Assembly (NCBI GenBank): GCA_944324835.1
Contig: CALUXV010000013.1
Coordinates: 1 to 39,469, forward strand
Direction of reading: 5' to 3'
Source of the DNA: Candidatus Gastranaerophilales bacterium
Lineage (GTDB): Bacteria; Cyanobacteriota; Vampirovibrionia; Gastranaerophilales; Gastranaerophilaceae
Length of the DNA stretch: 39,469 nt
The notes beneath the pieces were generated by a model, which made no database searches, had not been told where the DNA came from, and saw nothing but the letters and a program-made list of their open reading frames with translations. This document shows, piece after piece, positions 15,854-24,548 of this stretch (the first letter of the stretch is position 1; every line of letters begins with the position of its first letter). Made by a program: the position numbers and the translations under genes.

Positions 15854-16504
15854 ATGAATAAAACCGTATCAAAATGTTTATTTGAATTTGATAAAGAGTT
15901 AAAAAAAACGATTATAGGAACTGATGAAGCAGGCCGAGGGCCGGCAGCAGGCGGAGTATTTGCAAGTGCTGTATATTTCCCTAATATTTCCCAAAAAACA
16001 ATAGATGAATTATCTATTTTGAATGACTCCAAACAATTATCCGCCAAAAAACGAGAGTATTTATACGATATTATTTTAAATGAAACAATTAATGAAACCG
16101 TATGTGTTGAAGTTGATGATATTGAAAAATACAATATTCTATCCTGTTCATTAAGAGCTATGAAACTGGCATGTGAGGGGGTAATTAATAGAATACAAAA
16201 AGATAATATTCTCGTTTTGGTTGACGGTAACAAACTTATTCGTAATTTTACTTATCCTCAGCAGTATGTAATAAAAGGAGATGGGAAATCTGCATCAATA
16301 GCTGCTGCAAGTATTCTTGCCAAAGTAACCCGTGACAGGTATATGCAAAAGCTGGATGAAGAATATCCAATGTATAACTGGAGACAGAATGCAGGATATT
16401 TAACCAAACAGCATCTTGATGCAATTGACAAATACGGTCTTACTCCATATCATAGAAAATCTTTCTTAAAGAAACATTTTGAAAAACAATTATCTTTATT
16501 TTAA
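15854..16504 (+). CDS. rnhB: Ribonuclease HII
   Basis: RNase HII removes ribonucleotides and RNA primers from DNA duplexes. The 216-residue protein has the N-terminal metal site IGTDEAGRGPAAGGV (Asp24, Glu25), the LVDGNK strand with its acidic residue, and GDGKSASIAAASILAKVTRDR. The closing GYLTKQHLDAIDKYGLTPYHRKSF is typical of the type II enzyme. It is transcribed divergently from the MGIG gene and alone. It lacks a Shine-Dalgarno and may be leaderless. Confidence 0.96.
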   Translation: MNKTVSKCLFEFDKELKKTIIGTDEAGRGPAAGGVFASAVYFPNISQKTIDELSILNDSKQLSAKKREYLYDIILNETINETVCVEVDDIEKYNILSCSLRAMKLACEGVINRIQKDNILVLVDGNKLIRNFTYPQQYVIKGDGKSASIAAASILAKVTRDRYMQKLDEEYPMYNWRQNAGYLTKQHLDAIDKYGLTPYHRKSFLKKHFEKQLSLF

Positions 16505-16591
16505 TTCTCATTGTACTTATCTATACAGATAAAATTATACAATTTACAGACACTTTTGCCCTGATATTATTTGGAGATAATTATTTCATAA

Positions 16592-16608
16592 ATGTAACGC
16601 AATGTTAC
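16592..16608. repeat. Palindrome TGTAAC-n5-GTTACA upstream of the split gene
   Basis: A perfect 6-bp inverted repeat with a 5-nt centre, in the 250-nt AT-rich leader region before the gene at 16755. It could be an operator for that gene. No protein can be assigned. Confidence 0.35.
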
Positions 16609-16754
16609 AACAATAGATTGTAAATCTTGTAAGCATTAATATAATGTATTATTATAATTTACATAGTAAATTAATAATTTACTTAATCTTATATTTGTAT
16701 TATATCATTTTGTTTTATGAAAATGCAAATTATTAACAATAAAAAGGAGGAGTT

Positions 16755-17378
16755 ATGATATTGGGATTTAACGATTATACAAAACAAAGACTGGATGAGG
16801 ATGTTTGGAAGTTTCAAAATTATTTTAAATTTTATCAATCAAATACGTACGGACTGAATGATGAATTAGATGCGTTTAGGATGGCATATATATCATCATA
16901 TATTGCATACAAATATGGTGATAAGATTGCTAAAAAGCAATTTGAAAACGATTTAAAGATGAATCCGGAATACAATAATGAAACATTAAGAGAAGCATCA
17001 ATGAAGATTTGGAATGCACGTGTCGGAAGAGAAATTGCAAAAGATTTGAAAAAATTTACAAAAGGTAAAAACTTAAACGAAAATCAAATAAAATCTATAC
17101 TTGCATACTCAATTTCTGAAAAATTATATGAGGGCAAAATGGTTACATCATTGAATGATAACAAAAATTATGACGATTTTGATGAAATATATTTTGATAA
17201 ACCGCAATCTATAGAACAACCGTCAAATAAAACTCTTGAAGGGGAAATTGAACAAAATGTAATACAAAATGATAATAAACAGTTTATAAATTCAAGTACA
17301 AATTCTCAATATGAATATATAAAAACACCATGTGTAGGTTCTTATGAAGTATCAGGATATACCAGAAAGGACGGTTGA
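16755..17378 (+). CDS. N-terminal part of a split hypothetical gene (GYTRKDG family)
   Basis: A 207-residue frame with a strong Shine-Dalgarno (AAGGAGG). It is soluble and charged, with two helical stretches (FRMAYISSYIAYKYGDKIAKKQF and NENQIKSILAYSISEKLYEG) and an acidic Asn/Gln-rich linker. It ends CVGSYEVSGYTRKDG and then meets TGA at the left end of a palindromic element. In related proteins the motif continues as DGTxVxxYxRT; here that continuation (SKEVDDYIRTCGVKH) appears beyond the element in another frame. I read this as one gene broken by an 82-nt insertion. The function is unknown, and a truncated product is probably still made. Confidence 0.65.
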   Translation: MILGFNDYTKQRLDEDVWKFQNYFKFYQSNTYGLNDELDAFRMAYISSYIAYKYGDKIAKKQFENDLKMNPEYNNETLREASMKIWNARVGREIAKDLKKFTKGKNLNENQIKSILAYSISEKLYEGKMVTSLNDNKNYDDFDEIYFDKPQSIEQPSNKTLEGEIEQNVIQNDNKQFINSSTNSQYEYIKTPCVGSYEVSGYTRKDG

Positions 17379-17461
17379 ATTTTCGGTAGGGCGACGACAC
17401 GTAGTGGCTAGCCCGTAACGTGGAGCAAAACCACGCTTTTGCGACCAGCCGAATAATTCAA
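17376..17461. mobile_element. GC-rich palindromic element inserted in a coding gene
   Basis: The ends TTGAATT-TTCGG (from 17375) and CCGAA-TAATTCAA (to about 17461) are inverted repeats with one extra base. The inside folds further: GGGC/GCCC enclosing CAC-gta-GTG, and CGTGG/CCACG, with an alternative GCAAAA/TTTTGC pairing. About 52% of its bases are G or C in a region near 25%. The coding frame shifts by +1 across it; removing 82 nt (17376-17457) rejoins the motif as GYTRKDG-SKEVDDYIRTCG. There is no transposase. It resembles RPE- or REP-like elements in design only. Confidence 0.65.
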
Positions 17462-17541
17462 AAGAAGTAGATGATTATATAAGGACTTGCGGAGTAAAAC
17501 ATATTCGAAAAGTAAAGAAAAAATCGACAGCAGATAATTAT

Positions 17542-18267
17542 ATGGATAAAAATGTAGCGATTCAACAACCATTAGAACATATATCATCTGTAAAAAATAA
17601 TGATATCGGATATAAGCAAATTAAGAATATACATAATTTGTCAAATAATAATACAATATTTAGTTCTCCTTGGAATACACCTTATAATATAACATCAGAT
17701 AAAAATATTTTTGAGATACAAACTTTTTTATCAGAGATAAATAACAATGTAAATAAAAACAATAAAAATGCTAAACTATTAATGAACATATCAATATATA
17801 GTCCTAAATTTTATGAAAAATCTAAGGATTTTAAATATTTAAATTATGATAATGTAAAAGAGATTTCAGATAAAATAAAAGTTGAAACAATAGAAAAACT
17901 TGATGGAGTATATTTTGATGAAACAAGTGCATTAGCTCAAAGTATTATTAACTCAAAAGAATTTATAAATGAAATACAAAAAGAAAAATTAAATAACTTT
18001 AAAAATCAAAAAATACAAATATCATTTAATACAAATGAAGATTTATTTAGAGGATTACATAACGTAACCGTATGTAATTTACATATGGATAAAAAAGGTT
18101 ATACTCATGGAATAATTTATGATAAATTTGATTTTGTTTTTTTATTAAAAGAATTATTTACTAAGCATGACTTTATTACATTTGCGAATAATATTGCATA
18201 TTTATTACAACAGCAAAATATTATAAAAAAATACTATATATTTATTAAATTTAAAAAAAAGTTATAA
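17542..18267 (+). CDS. C-terminal part of the split hypothetical gene
   Basis: A frame of 241 residues from the ATG at 17542. It is open further upstream to 17419, where it encodes SKEVDDYIRTCGVKH, the expected continuation of the GYTRKDG motif in the preceding frame. No Shine-Dalgarno precedes 17542. The protein is Lys/Asn/Ile-rich and ends in a compact alpha/beta part (VTVCNLHMDKKGYTHGIIYD, then FVFLLKELFTKHDFITFANN). I do not recognise a family. Without reading through the element it is probably not translated, which makes this a disrupted gene remnant. Confidence 0.55.
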   Translation: MDKNVAIQQPLEHISSVKNNDIGYKQIKNIHNLSNNNTIFSSPWNTPYNITSDKNIFEIQTFLSEINNNVNKNNKNAKLLMNISIYSPKFYEKSKDFKYLNYDNVKEISDKIKVETIEKLDGVYFDETSALAQSIINSKEFINEIQKEKLNNFKNQKIQISFNTNEDLFRGLHNVTVCNLHMDKKGYTHGIIYDKFDFVFLLKELFTKHDFITFANNIAYLLQQQNIIKKYYIFIKFKKKL

Positions 18268-18290
18268 AGTTATGTTAGTATAATTATATT

Positions 18291-18782
18291 ATGTTATTAA
18301 ACATTGTATACAATTTATTATTATCGATTCCAATAATAATGTCAGGAGTATTTTTATTTTTCAAAAATATAAAAACTCCTGACAAATTTAATCCATTGAA
18401 TTTAATTTTTACCGTAGGTTTTGTTAATTTATTTATTATCTGGGTAATATTTTATATTTATCATTGTTATGTTAATACGACAATATATCAATTACATCAA
18501 ATAGAAAATCCTGCATCAGTACCATTGGGGTTTGGCGGCTTTTTGGTGCTATTTCCAATACCTTATTTTTTTCTTATAAATGGAATATTATTTTTTTCAT
18601 ATTTACTTTCAAAAAATTTATTTTTATTAATAATTCATTCTTGTATTTTTATTTTTTCACTTTGTTGTATTTTTATTATTACAATAAATAGTGTAAATAT
18701 TTATAATTCAATAAATCTTTTGTGTATGTATATTTGGTTATTTATATCGTTTTCTTTTGTATACAAATTTGTAAAAAAATAA
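18291..18782 (+). CDS. Hypothetical multi-pass membrane protein
   Basis: A 163-residue, very hydrophobic protein with about five membrane helices: residues 3-23, 37-58, 80-102, 110-132 and 140-159. A GFGGFLVLFPIPYFF segment lies in the middle helix. The coding sequence is extremely AT-rich and there is no good Shine-Dalgarno. I do not recognise a family. It lies 23 nt after the split gene on the same strand and could share its transcript. Confidence 0.5.
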   Translation: MLLNIVYNLLLSIPIIMSGVFLFFKNIKTPDKFNPLNLIFTVGFVNLFIIWVIFYIYHCYVNTTIYQLHQIENPASVPLGFGGFLVLFPIPYFFLINGILFFSYLLSKNLFLLIIHSCIFIFSLCCIFIITINSVNIYNSINLLCMYIWLFISFSFVYKFVKK

Positions 18783-18828
18783 TGTATCCCGATAAAAATA
18801 ATGATGAACAAAAATAATTAATAATTAT

Positions 18829-19020
18829 TTAGAAAATTTTTAAATAAAAAATGGTAATACAACTTGAAATTAAAAAGCTAACAAATCCTGTAATCCAAAA
18901 AATATTATATACAGGATTTGTTAGTATAAATTTGTTTGTTATTTTAAAGTGAAATAATGTAATCATTTCAATAATAAAAACACCTGCAATTACAAATAAT
19001 AAGAAATAGTTTGCAATCAT
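18829..19020 (-). CDS. Small two-span membrane protein
   Basis: A 63-residue hydrophobic protein with two membrane helices (about 4-22 and 38-60). Its ATG overlaps the stop of the upstream gene by 4 nt (ATGA), so the two are probably coupled. Family unknown. An accessory, very AT-rich context. Confidence 0.4.
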   Translation of the reverse strand: MIANYFLLFVIAGVFIIEMITLFHFKITNKFILTNPVYNIFWITGFVSFLISSCITIFYLKIF

Positions 19021-19226
19021 ATAAAAAAACCTAATATTACAATAGCAGCAAAAAAATTATCTAATATATCAATTATATGATTTGGTTCACAAAAAATACA
19101 GCCTAGCATAATATAAACTATATAGACCAATAATGAAATATTTGTTCCCCAAGCTAATACATGTGTCCACCACATGGATTTTAGAGATGTAAATAATTTA
19201 CAAAATTTGATAAAAATTTTTTTCAT
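19017..19226 (-). CDS. Small two-span membrane protein
   Basis: A 69-residue protein with a basic start (MKKIFIKFCKLF), a WWTH motif and two hydrophobic spans (about 23-43 and 51-68). It is upstream of, and overlaps, the small membrane gene at 18829-19020. The pair could be parts of one broken four-span gene or a genuine two-gene unit. I do not recognise it. Confidence 0.4.
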   Translation of the reverse strand: MKKIFIKFCKLFTSLKSMWWTHVLAWGTNISLLVYIVYIMLGCIFCEPNHIIDILDNFFAAIVILGFFI

Positions 19227-19324
19227 ATTATATATTATAGCATAATATATTGTAATATTATAATATATTTACGTTTAATTAACTACAGTTTTTATCTCAA
19301 CGAATAATTGATATGAAATATAAT

Positions 19325-19432
19325 TTATAAGTTTTTATAAACAAAATCCTCAAAATCGTTATAATCCTTTTTAAATGTATCTAATTTTTCAGTAAGTATA
19401 TAAACTGATGGGTTTATATGTTTATATTTTTG
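19325..19432 (-). pseudogene. Possible gene remnant downstream of kdsC
   Basis: The 275-nt gap between kdsC and the small membrane genes holds a minus-strand frame of about 36 codons ending NPSVYILTEKLDTFKKDYND-FEDFVYKNL before a TAA. It looks protein-like but has no start codon, being preceded by two TGA codons. A decayed C-terminus is the simplest reading. Nothing else is evident in the gap. Confidence 0.25.
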
Positions 19433-19501
19433 TCATCAATATTATTAACGTAATAACTTAAGATATCGCCCAGTGATTTAACCAAGCAAATATCTGATAA
19501 T

Positions 19502-20038
19502 TTATTTTAAAGATTCTCGTTGCTTTTTTCTGACAATTTCAAGCGGTTCAATACTTTGAGATTTAAGAATAAAATCGCATAATTCTCTGACAGCACCTCT
19601 ACCGCCATTATATTTAGATTTGAATTTACATACTTTTTTAACTTCTCTGACGGCATCTTTAGGACAGCAAGGCAGACCAACCTGCTCCAGTATACAAATA
19701 TCAGGAAGGTCGTCTCCCATATATGCAACATTTTCAAATGTAAGATTATATTTTTTTAAGATTTCTTCGAGTATCGGAAGTTTAAATTTTACTCCCTGAT
19801 GTAATTCTTTTATTCCGAGATTTTTTGCTCTGTGTTCTACTGTTCCGTTTTTGCGGGCTGTAATAATAACTGTTATAAATTCCGCATTATTAAGGCATAC
19901 GATTCCTTGACCGTCTTTTGCGTTAAATGTTTTGTACTCTTTTCCATCTTCTGAGAATGTAAGACTTCCGTCCGTCAGTACTCCGTCAACATCAAGAGCA
20001 AGAACTTTAATATTTTTTGCAATTTCTTTCAGGTTCAT
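19502..20038 (-). CDS. kdsC: 3-deoxy-D-manno-octulosonate 8-phosphate phosphatase KdsC
   Basis: KdsC dephosphorylates KDO-8-phosphate on the way to lipopolysaccharide. The 178-residue HAD-family protein has the C0-type motif LALDVDGVLTDGSLTF with nucleophile Asp16 and Asp18, FNAKDGQGI, TARK as motif II, and MGDDLPDICIL as motif III. Length and the lack of a cap domain fit the tetrameric KdsC form. Its start overlaps the kdsD stop by one base, so the two KDO steps are encoded together. The gene pair implies an LPS-type outer membrane. Confidence 0.95.
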   Translation of the reverse strand: MNLKEIAKNIKVLALDVDGVLTDGSLTFSEDGKEYKTFNAKDGQGIVCLNNAEFITVIITARKNGTVEHRAKNLGIKELHQGVKFKLPILEEILKKYNLTFENVAYMGDDLPDICILEQVGLPCCPKDAVREVKKVCKFKSKYNGGRGAVRELCDFILKSQSIEPLEIVRKKQRESLK

Positions 20039-21009
20039 TATACAACCCCTGCCTTTAATAAATCATGGATATGCACAACTCCTATAGGTGTATTTGTATT
20101 ATCGACAACAGCAAGAGCTGTGATTGAATATTTTTCCATAAGGTGCAGAGCACTTGCAGCAAAATCTGTTTCTTCAACGGTTTTTGGATTCTTTGTCATA
20201 ACGTCTTTTGCCGTTAAATCTTCTATTTTAGAACTGTATTTTACAACAACACGTCTTATATCGCCATCGGTAAGTATTCCTGATAATTTGCCTGATTCAT
20301 CGGTTATAATTGCCATACCGAGTTTGTGGTCTGAAATTAATTTGATTAAATCCGTAAACAGCATATTTTCAGGCGCAATAGGCAGATTTTCTTTTAGCAT
20401 CAAATCTTGAACATGGAATTTGATACCTTTGCCCAAAGCTCCACCCGGATGATAGATAAGGAAATCTTCTTCCGTAAATCCGCGTTTTTTTAACAGGCAA
20501 ACAGCAAGTGCATCCCCCATTGCAAGAGTTGCTGTTGTGCTTGCTGTCGGTGCTTTACCTAATGGGCAGGCTTCTTTTTCAACGGATATATCAAGAACGA
20601 CATTTCCGGCTTTTGCTAAAGTTGAATTGAGATTTCCGGTCATTGATATAATCGGGACACCAAAACGTTTTATCAATGGCAGGAGATTTAAAAGTTCCTG
20701 AGTTTCGCCGCTGTTTGAAATCGCTATTACAACATCATCTCTTGTTATAATTCCGGAATCTCCGTGTGTACTTTCTGCCGGATGTAAAAAGTATGAAGGA
20801 GTACCTGTTGAGGTTAATGTTGCGGCGATTTTTTTGCCGATAAGTCCGGATTTCCCCATACCGGTAATGATAACTTTGCCCTTTGAATAATAAAGCAAAT
20901 CTATTGCATCATCAAAACTGTGACTTAAATTATCTTTCAATCTTAAAATTGCATTTGCTTCAATATCGAATACATCGCATGCTAATTTATTAATATCTAA
21001 TACCGGCAT
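20038..21009 (-). CDS. kdsD: Arabinose-5-phosphate isomerase KdsD
   Basis: KdsD interconverts ribulose-5-phosphate and arabinose-5-phosphate, the first step of KDO synthesis. The 323-residue protein has an N-terminal SIS sugar-isomerase domain (about 30-165) with VIITGMGKSGLIGKKIAATL, HPAESTHGDSG and ISNSGETQELLNLLP. Two CBS domains follow (about 205-265 and 270-323). GAGGG lies 5 nt before the ATG. It is first in the kdsD-kdsC unit. Confidence 0.96.
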   Translation of the reverse strand: MPVLDINKLACDVFDIEANAILRLKDNLSHSFDDAIDLLYYSKGKVIITGMGKSGLIGKKIAATLTSTGTPSYFLHPAESTHGDSGIITRDDVVIAISNSGETQELLNLLPLIKRFGVPIISMTGNLNSTLAKAGNVVLDISVEKEACPLGKAPTASTTATLAMGDALAVCLLKKRGFTEEDFLIYHPGGALGKGIKFHVQDLMLKENLPIAPENMLFTDLIKLISDHKLGMAIITDESGKLSGILTDGDIRRVVVKYSSKIEDLTAKDVMTKNPKTVEETDFAASALHLMEKYSITALAVVDNTNTPIGVVHIHDLLKAGVV

Positions 21010-21142
21010 ATATCCCTCACATCCTTAAATAGCGTTCTATAGATATATTATATAACAAACGTCATACAAATGTATTATCTTTAATAAATCTTATCAAATC
21101 TTTTTTGAAATTTGCCGATTAATAATACATAGAGGAAAGCAG

Positions 21143-21433
21143 ATGTTGAAAATATTAAGTCAAAAAAATTCAACTTTAATGTTGAACGATTCTGAGCCTA
21201 ATAAAATCGTCGAGAGCGTAAAAAAATACATCACGACTTCCGGATGTAAAAATCTGACTGTTGACATTTCCGGCATGAATATAATTGATGCGTGCAAAAT
21301 TTCTGTTTTATGTTCAACAGAGCATTATCTCCAGCATCCTGACGGTCAGATTAATTGGGTTGTATCATCTTCTTCCGTTGAAAAAATGGTTTCTTCTATG
21401 GGACTTGGAAATTCGTCTTTTTTGTATAAATAA
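21143..21433 (+). CDS. Small STAS-like hypothetical protein
   Basis: A 96-residue protein with a good Shine-Dalgarno (GAGGAAAG). The order NLTVDISGMNIIDACKISVL followed by a helix and a second strand INWVVSSS resembles a STAS (anti-sigma-antagonist) fold, but the usual phosphorylated Ser/Thr position is replaced (DACK). It might be a degenerate STAS domain; I am not certain. The dapL promoter starts just after its stop. Confidence 0.6.
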   Translation: MLKILSQKNSTLMLNDSEPNKIVESVKKYITTSGCKNLTVDISGMNIIDACKISVLCSTEHYLQHPDGQINWVVSSSSVEKMVSSMGLGNSSFLYK

Positions 21434-21436
21434 TCT

Positions 21437-21464
21437 TTGAAAAAAACTCCGATTAAAGTATAAT
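21437..21464 (+). promoter_or_regulatory. dapL promoter
   Basis: TTGAAA (21437-21442), a 16-nt spacer and a perfect TATAAT (21459-21464) lie 35 nt before the dapL ATG, directly after the stop of the STAS-like gene. The fit to the sigma-70 consensus is good. Confidence 0.65.
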
Positions 21465-21498
21465 ATTTCCGTAAATATTTTAATTAGGGAGCCTGATT

Positions 21499-22689
21499 AT
21501 GAAGATTAATAAAAACTATTTAAATTTGGAAGCCAGCTATTTGTTCTCTACAATTGCTAATAAAGTAAAAGCATTTTCAGAGGCTAATCCTGGCAATCAC
21601 ATAATAAAACTAGGTATAGGAGATGTTACGTTACCATTGTGTAAAGATGTAGTTATTGCAATGGAAAGAGCCGTATTAGAAATGGGAGTTCAGGAAACCT
21701 TTCGCGGGTATGGACCTGAACAAGGGTATGATTTCTTAAAATCTGCCATACGTGATTATTATGGAAAAAGAAATGTTTCTTTGGATTTAGACGAAATATT
21801 CATAAGTGACGGTGCAAAAAGTGATTTAGGAAATATTTTGGATTTATTTGATGTAGATAATACAGTATTGGTTCAAGACCCTGTTTATCCGGTTTATGTT
21901 GATACCAATATAATGGCAGGCAGAAAAATTAAATACCTTGATTCAAATGAAGGAAATGGTTTTTTACCATTACCGACAGAAAAAGATAAAGCGGATATAA
22001 TTTATCTTTGCTCTCCAAATAATCCAACAGGGGCTGTTTATAATAAAGAACAATTAAAGAAATGGGTAGATTTTGCATTAGAAAATAATTCAATTATTTT
22101 ATTTGACGCAGCTTATGAATGTTTTATTTCTGATGAAACCTTGCCTCGCAGCATATTTGAAATAGAAGGAGCAAAAAAATGTGCGATAGAATTTTGTTCT
22201 TTCTCAAAAACGGCCGGATTTACCGGAACAAGATGCGGTTATACTGTTGTTCCTAAAGATTTAGTATTTGACGGAACAATGATTAATAAAATGTGGCTAA
22301 GACGTCAGACTACAAAGTTTAACGGTGTACCTTATATTGTTCAAAAAGGTGCTGCAGCCGTATTTACTGAAAACGGACAAAAAGAAATTATGGAAAACAT
22401 AAACTATTACAAAGAAAATGCTAAAATTATAACAGATACTCTTGATAAACTTGGTATCTGGTATACCGGCGGTAAGAATTCTCCTTATATCTGGCTTAAA
22501 TGTCCTAATAATATGAAGTCCTGGGAATTCTTTGATTATCTTTTAAATAATATTCAAGTTGTAGGCACTCCGGGAGCCGGTTTTGGTAAAAACGGAGAAG
22601 GATATTTCCGTTTAACTTCTTTTGGAAGTAAAGAAAATACTATAGAAGCAATGGATAGACTTTTAAAATACAGTCTTGCAAATGTATAA
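21499..22689 (+). CDS. dapL: LL-diaminopimelate aminotransferase
   Basis: DapL converts tetrahydrodipicolinate directly to LL-diaminopimelate with glutamate as donor, giving lysine and peptidoglycan precursor. The 396-residue length is that of cyanobacterial, chlamydial and plant DapL. It starts INKNYLNLEASYLFSTIA and has IKLGIGDVTLPLC, FRGYGPEQGYDFLKSAI, SPNNPTGAVYN and the PLP lysine in SFSKTAGFTGTRCGY, all characteristic. GGGAG lies 8 nt before the ATG. A shared terminator follows. DapL rather than the acyl-DAP route is one pointer to the cyanobacterial side of the tree. Confidence 0.96.
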   Translation: MKINKNYLNLEASYLFSTIANKVKAFSEANPGNHIIKLGIGDVTLPLCKDVVIAMERAVLEMGVQETFRGYGPEQGYDFLKSAIRDYYGKRNVSLDLDEIFISDGAKSDLGNILDLFDVDNTVLVQDPVYPVYVDTNIMAGRKIKYLDSNEGNGFLPLPTEKDKADIIYLCSPNNPTGAVYNKEQLKKWVDFALENNSIILFDAAYECFISDETLPRSIFEIEGAKKCAIEFCSFSKTAGFTGTRCGYTVVPKDLVFDGTMINKMWLRRQTTKFNGVPYIVQKGAAAVFTENGQKEIMENINYYKENAKIITDTLDKLGIWYTGGKNSPYIWLKCPNNMKSWEFFDYLLNNIQVVGTPGAGFGKNGEGYFRLTSFGSKENTIEAMDRLLKYSLANV

Positions 22690-22732
22690 ATATTGGCAGG
22701 AATCATTTAAAACTAATTCATTGTTTTAAATA

Positions 22733-22767
22733 AAAATGCGGGAAAGTTAAAATACTTCCCGCATTTT
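22733..22767. terminator. Bidirectional terminator between dapL and dxs
   Basis: A perfect 12-bp stem AAAATGCGGGAA/TTCCCGCATTTT with an 11-nt loop. T-rich sequence follows on both strands, so it can stop dapL transcripts on plus and dxs transcripts on minus. Confidence 0.85.
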
Positions 22768-22787
22768 ATTATACATATTTATAACCT

Positions 22788-24548
22788 TTAAACAGTTTCA
22801 AGCGATAAACAATTCTGAATATCTGTTACGATTAAATCCGGTGTCAAATGGTAGCGTTTGTAGAGTTCATCAATTGGTACAAGGTCGGTAAACTCTTTCT
22901 TCGCACCATAGTTTAGAACCTTCATATCTGAATTTCCGTAGAATCTTGCTATCTTTTCACCGAATCCGCCGTCCAATACTCCGTCCTCGAGAGTAATAAC
23001 GAGTTTATGATTAGATTTTAAAGATTCAAGTAATTCTTCATCTATTCCTGTTATAAAATGCGGATTGATTAACGTTGCATTAATCCCTAGTTTTTCTTTA
23101 ACTTTTTTGCCCAGTTCAAAGAAAGTTCCAAGAGCTATAATTGCAACTTCTTCACCTTCTTCAGCAACTTTATATTTATTAAGTTTTGAATAATCTGTTG
23201 TATCCTCAACCCCTGATGAAACAAAATTCCCGAACGGAACTCTTATTGCAACAGGATGTTCAGTTTGCTCCAATGACCAATCAAGCATTTTTAAATATTC
23301 TTCTTTATTTACCGGTGCAAGATAAACAATATTCGGAATATTACTAATCAAAGGAATATCAAAACAGCCTAAATGAGTTGCATCAGCGCCTGAAATAGCC
23401 CCCCAGTGAATAAGCATGGTTACAGGACTGTTATTTAATGCCAAATCCTGTGATAACTGGTCATACGTCCGCTGTACAAATGAACTCATCAATGGTAATA
23501 TCGGTTTTGCTCCTGATTTTGCAAGTGCTGATGCAAATGCAACAGCGTGTTCTTCTGCAATACCTACATCCATATATTGCGAACCTAATTGCTTTCTAAA
23601 TTCAGGTGTAAACCCGTAAGCACCCGGAGTTGCAGCCGAAATTGCAAAAACGGTTTTATCGTTTTTTATCTTATTCAAAATAAAATCATTCGTTACAGTG
23701 CAATAATTTTCTACTGCTGCAGGAGCAGAATTACTATCTTTATCTAATGTTCCAGGCAATATCCAGTGAAAAGCTTCTTTATTTGCTTCGGCCTCTGGCA
23801 GCCCTTTACCTTTTAATGTGCACATATGAACAACTGTCGGGTGATTAATGTCTTTTACTTTATTAAATGTATCTATTAATTGATTTAAGTCATTACCATC
23901 CGAAATATAATAATAATCAAATCCTAACGATTTAAAATAGTTACATTCAGCCTTACCGTTTGTTTCTCTTAATAGTTTAAGGTTGCCATACAAACCGCCG
24001 GAATTTGGCGCAATAGATATATCATTATCATTTACAAGAATAATAATATTACTGTTTAATGTTGCTGCATTATCCAATCCTTCAAAAGCTTCACCGCCAG
24101 ATAATGAACCGTCGCCGATTAGTGCGATAACATTTCCTTTTTCACCTTTTAAATCTCTTGCTTTTGCAACTCCGGCTGCTAAACTTACGGAAGTTGAAGT
24201 ATGACCGACTTTAAAAAGATCATGTTCGCTTTCCAGAGGATTTGTATATCCGGTATAAGTATAGTATTTATCAGGATTAGTAAATCCTTCTTTTCTACCG
24301 GTTAGAATTTTATGCGGATAGCACTGGTGGGATACGTCAAAAATAATCTTATCCTGCGGAGAATTAAATACATAGTGCATTGCAATTGTGGCTTCTACAA
24401 TCCCAAGGTTAGGCCCCATGTGACCGCCTGTTGAGTTAACCTTTGTTATAATTGCTTTTCTCATCTCTCCTGCAAGAGTATTCATTTCATCTATAGAAAG
24501 TTTTTTTACGTCTTGAGGACTGTTTACTTTATCCAATATATTAGACAT
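22788..24548 (-). CDS. dxs: 1-deoxy-D-xylulose-5-phosphate synthase (divergent, short)
   Basis: Dxs condenses pyruvate and glyceraldehyde-3-phosphate in the first step of the MEP isoprenoid pathway, using thiamine diphosphate. Seen: STGGHMGPNLGIVEA, FDVSHQCYPHKILTGR, the TPP motif GDGSLSGGEAFEGLDNAA, DVGIAEEHAVAFASAL with the catalytic glutamate, and ATHLGCFDIPLISNIPN; the C-terminal domain ends NYGAKKEFTDLVP. At 586 residues it is shorter than the usual 620-640 and its motifs are divergent (SGG for TGG, SHQ for GHQ), so it may be a second Dxs-like paralogue. AAGGAG precedes the ATG inside the end of the DUF3737 gene (8-nt overlap). Confidence 0.85.
   Translation of the reverse strand: MSNILDKVNSPQDVKKLSIDEMNTLAGEMRKAIITKVNSTGGHMGPNLGIVEATIAMHYVFNSPQDKIIFDVSHQCYPHKILTGRKEGFTNPDKYYTYTGYTNPLESEHDLFKVGHTSTSVSLAAGVAKARDLKGEKGNVIALIGDGSLSGGEAFEGLDNAATLNSNIIILVNDNDISIAPNSGGLYGNLKLLRETNGKAECNYFKSLGFDYYYISDGNDLNQLIDTFNKVKDINHPTVVHMCTLKGKGLPEAEANKEAFHWILPGTLDKDSNSAPAAVENYCTVTNDFILNKIKNDKTVFAISAATPGAYGFTPEFRKQLGSQYMDVGIAEEHAVAFASALAKSGAKPILPLMSSFVQRTYDQLSQDLALNNSPVTMLIHWGAISGADATHLGCFDIPLISNIPNIVYLAPVNKEEYLKMLDWSLEQTEHPVAIRVPFGNFVSSGVEDTTDYSKLNKYKVAEEGEEVAIIALGTFFELGKKVKEKLGINATLINPHFITGIDEELLESLKSNHKLVITLEDGVLDGGFGEKIARFYGNSDMKVLNYGAKKEFTDLVPIDELYKRYHLTPDLIVTDIQNCLSLETV

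Noticed and set aside
15847-16233. Minus-strand frame of 128 codons
   Set aside because: It is antisense to rnhB, whose protein is unmistakable.
17376-17461. tRNA-like or tmRNA-like RNA at the palindromic element
   Set aside because: Several stems are present but there is no cloverleaf with TTC loop or CCA end. An inserted palindrome fits better.
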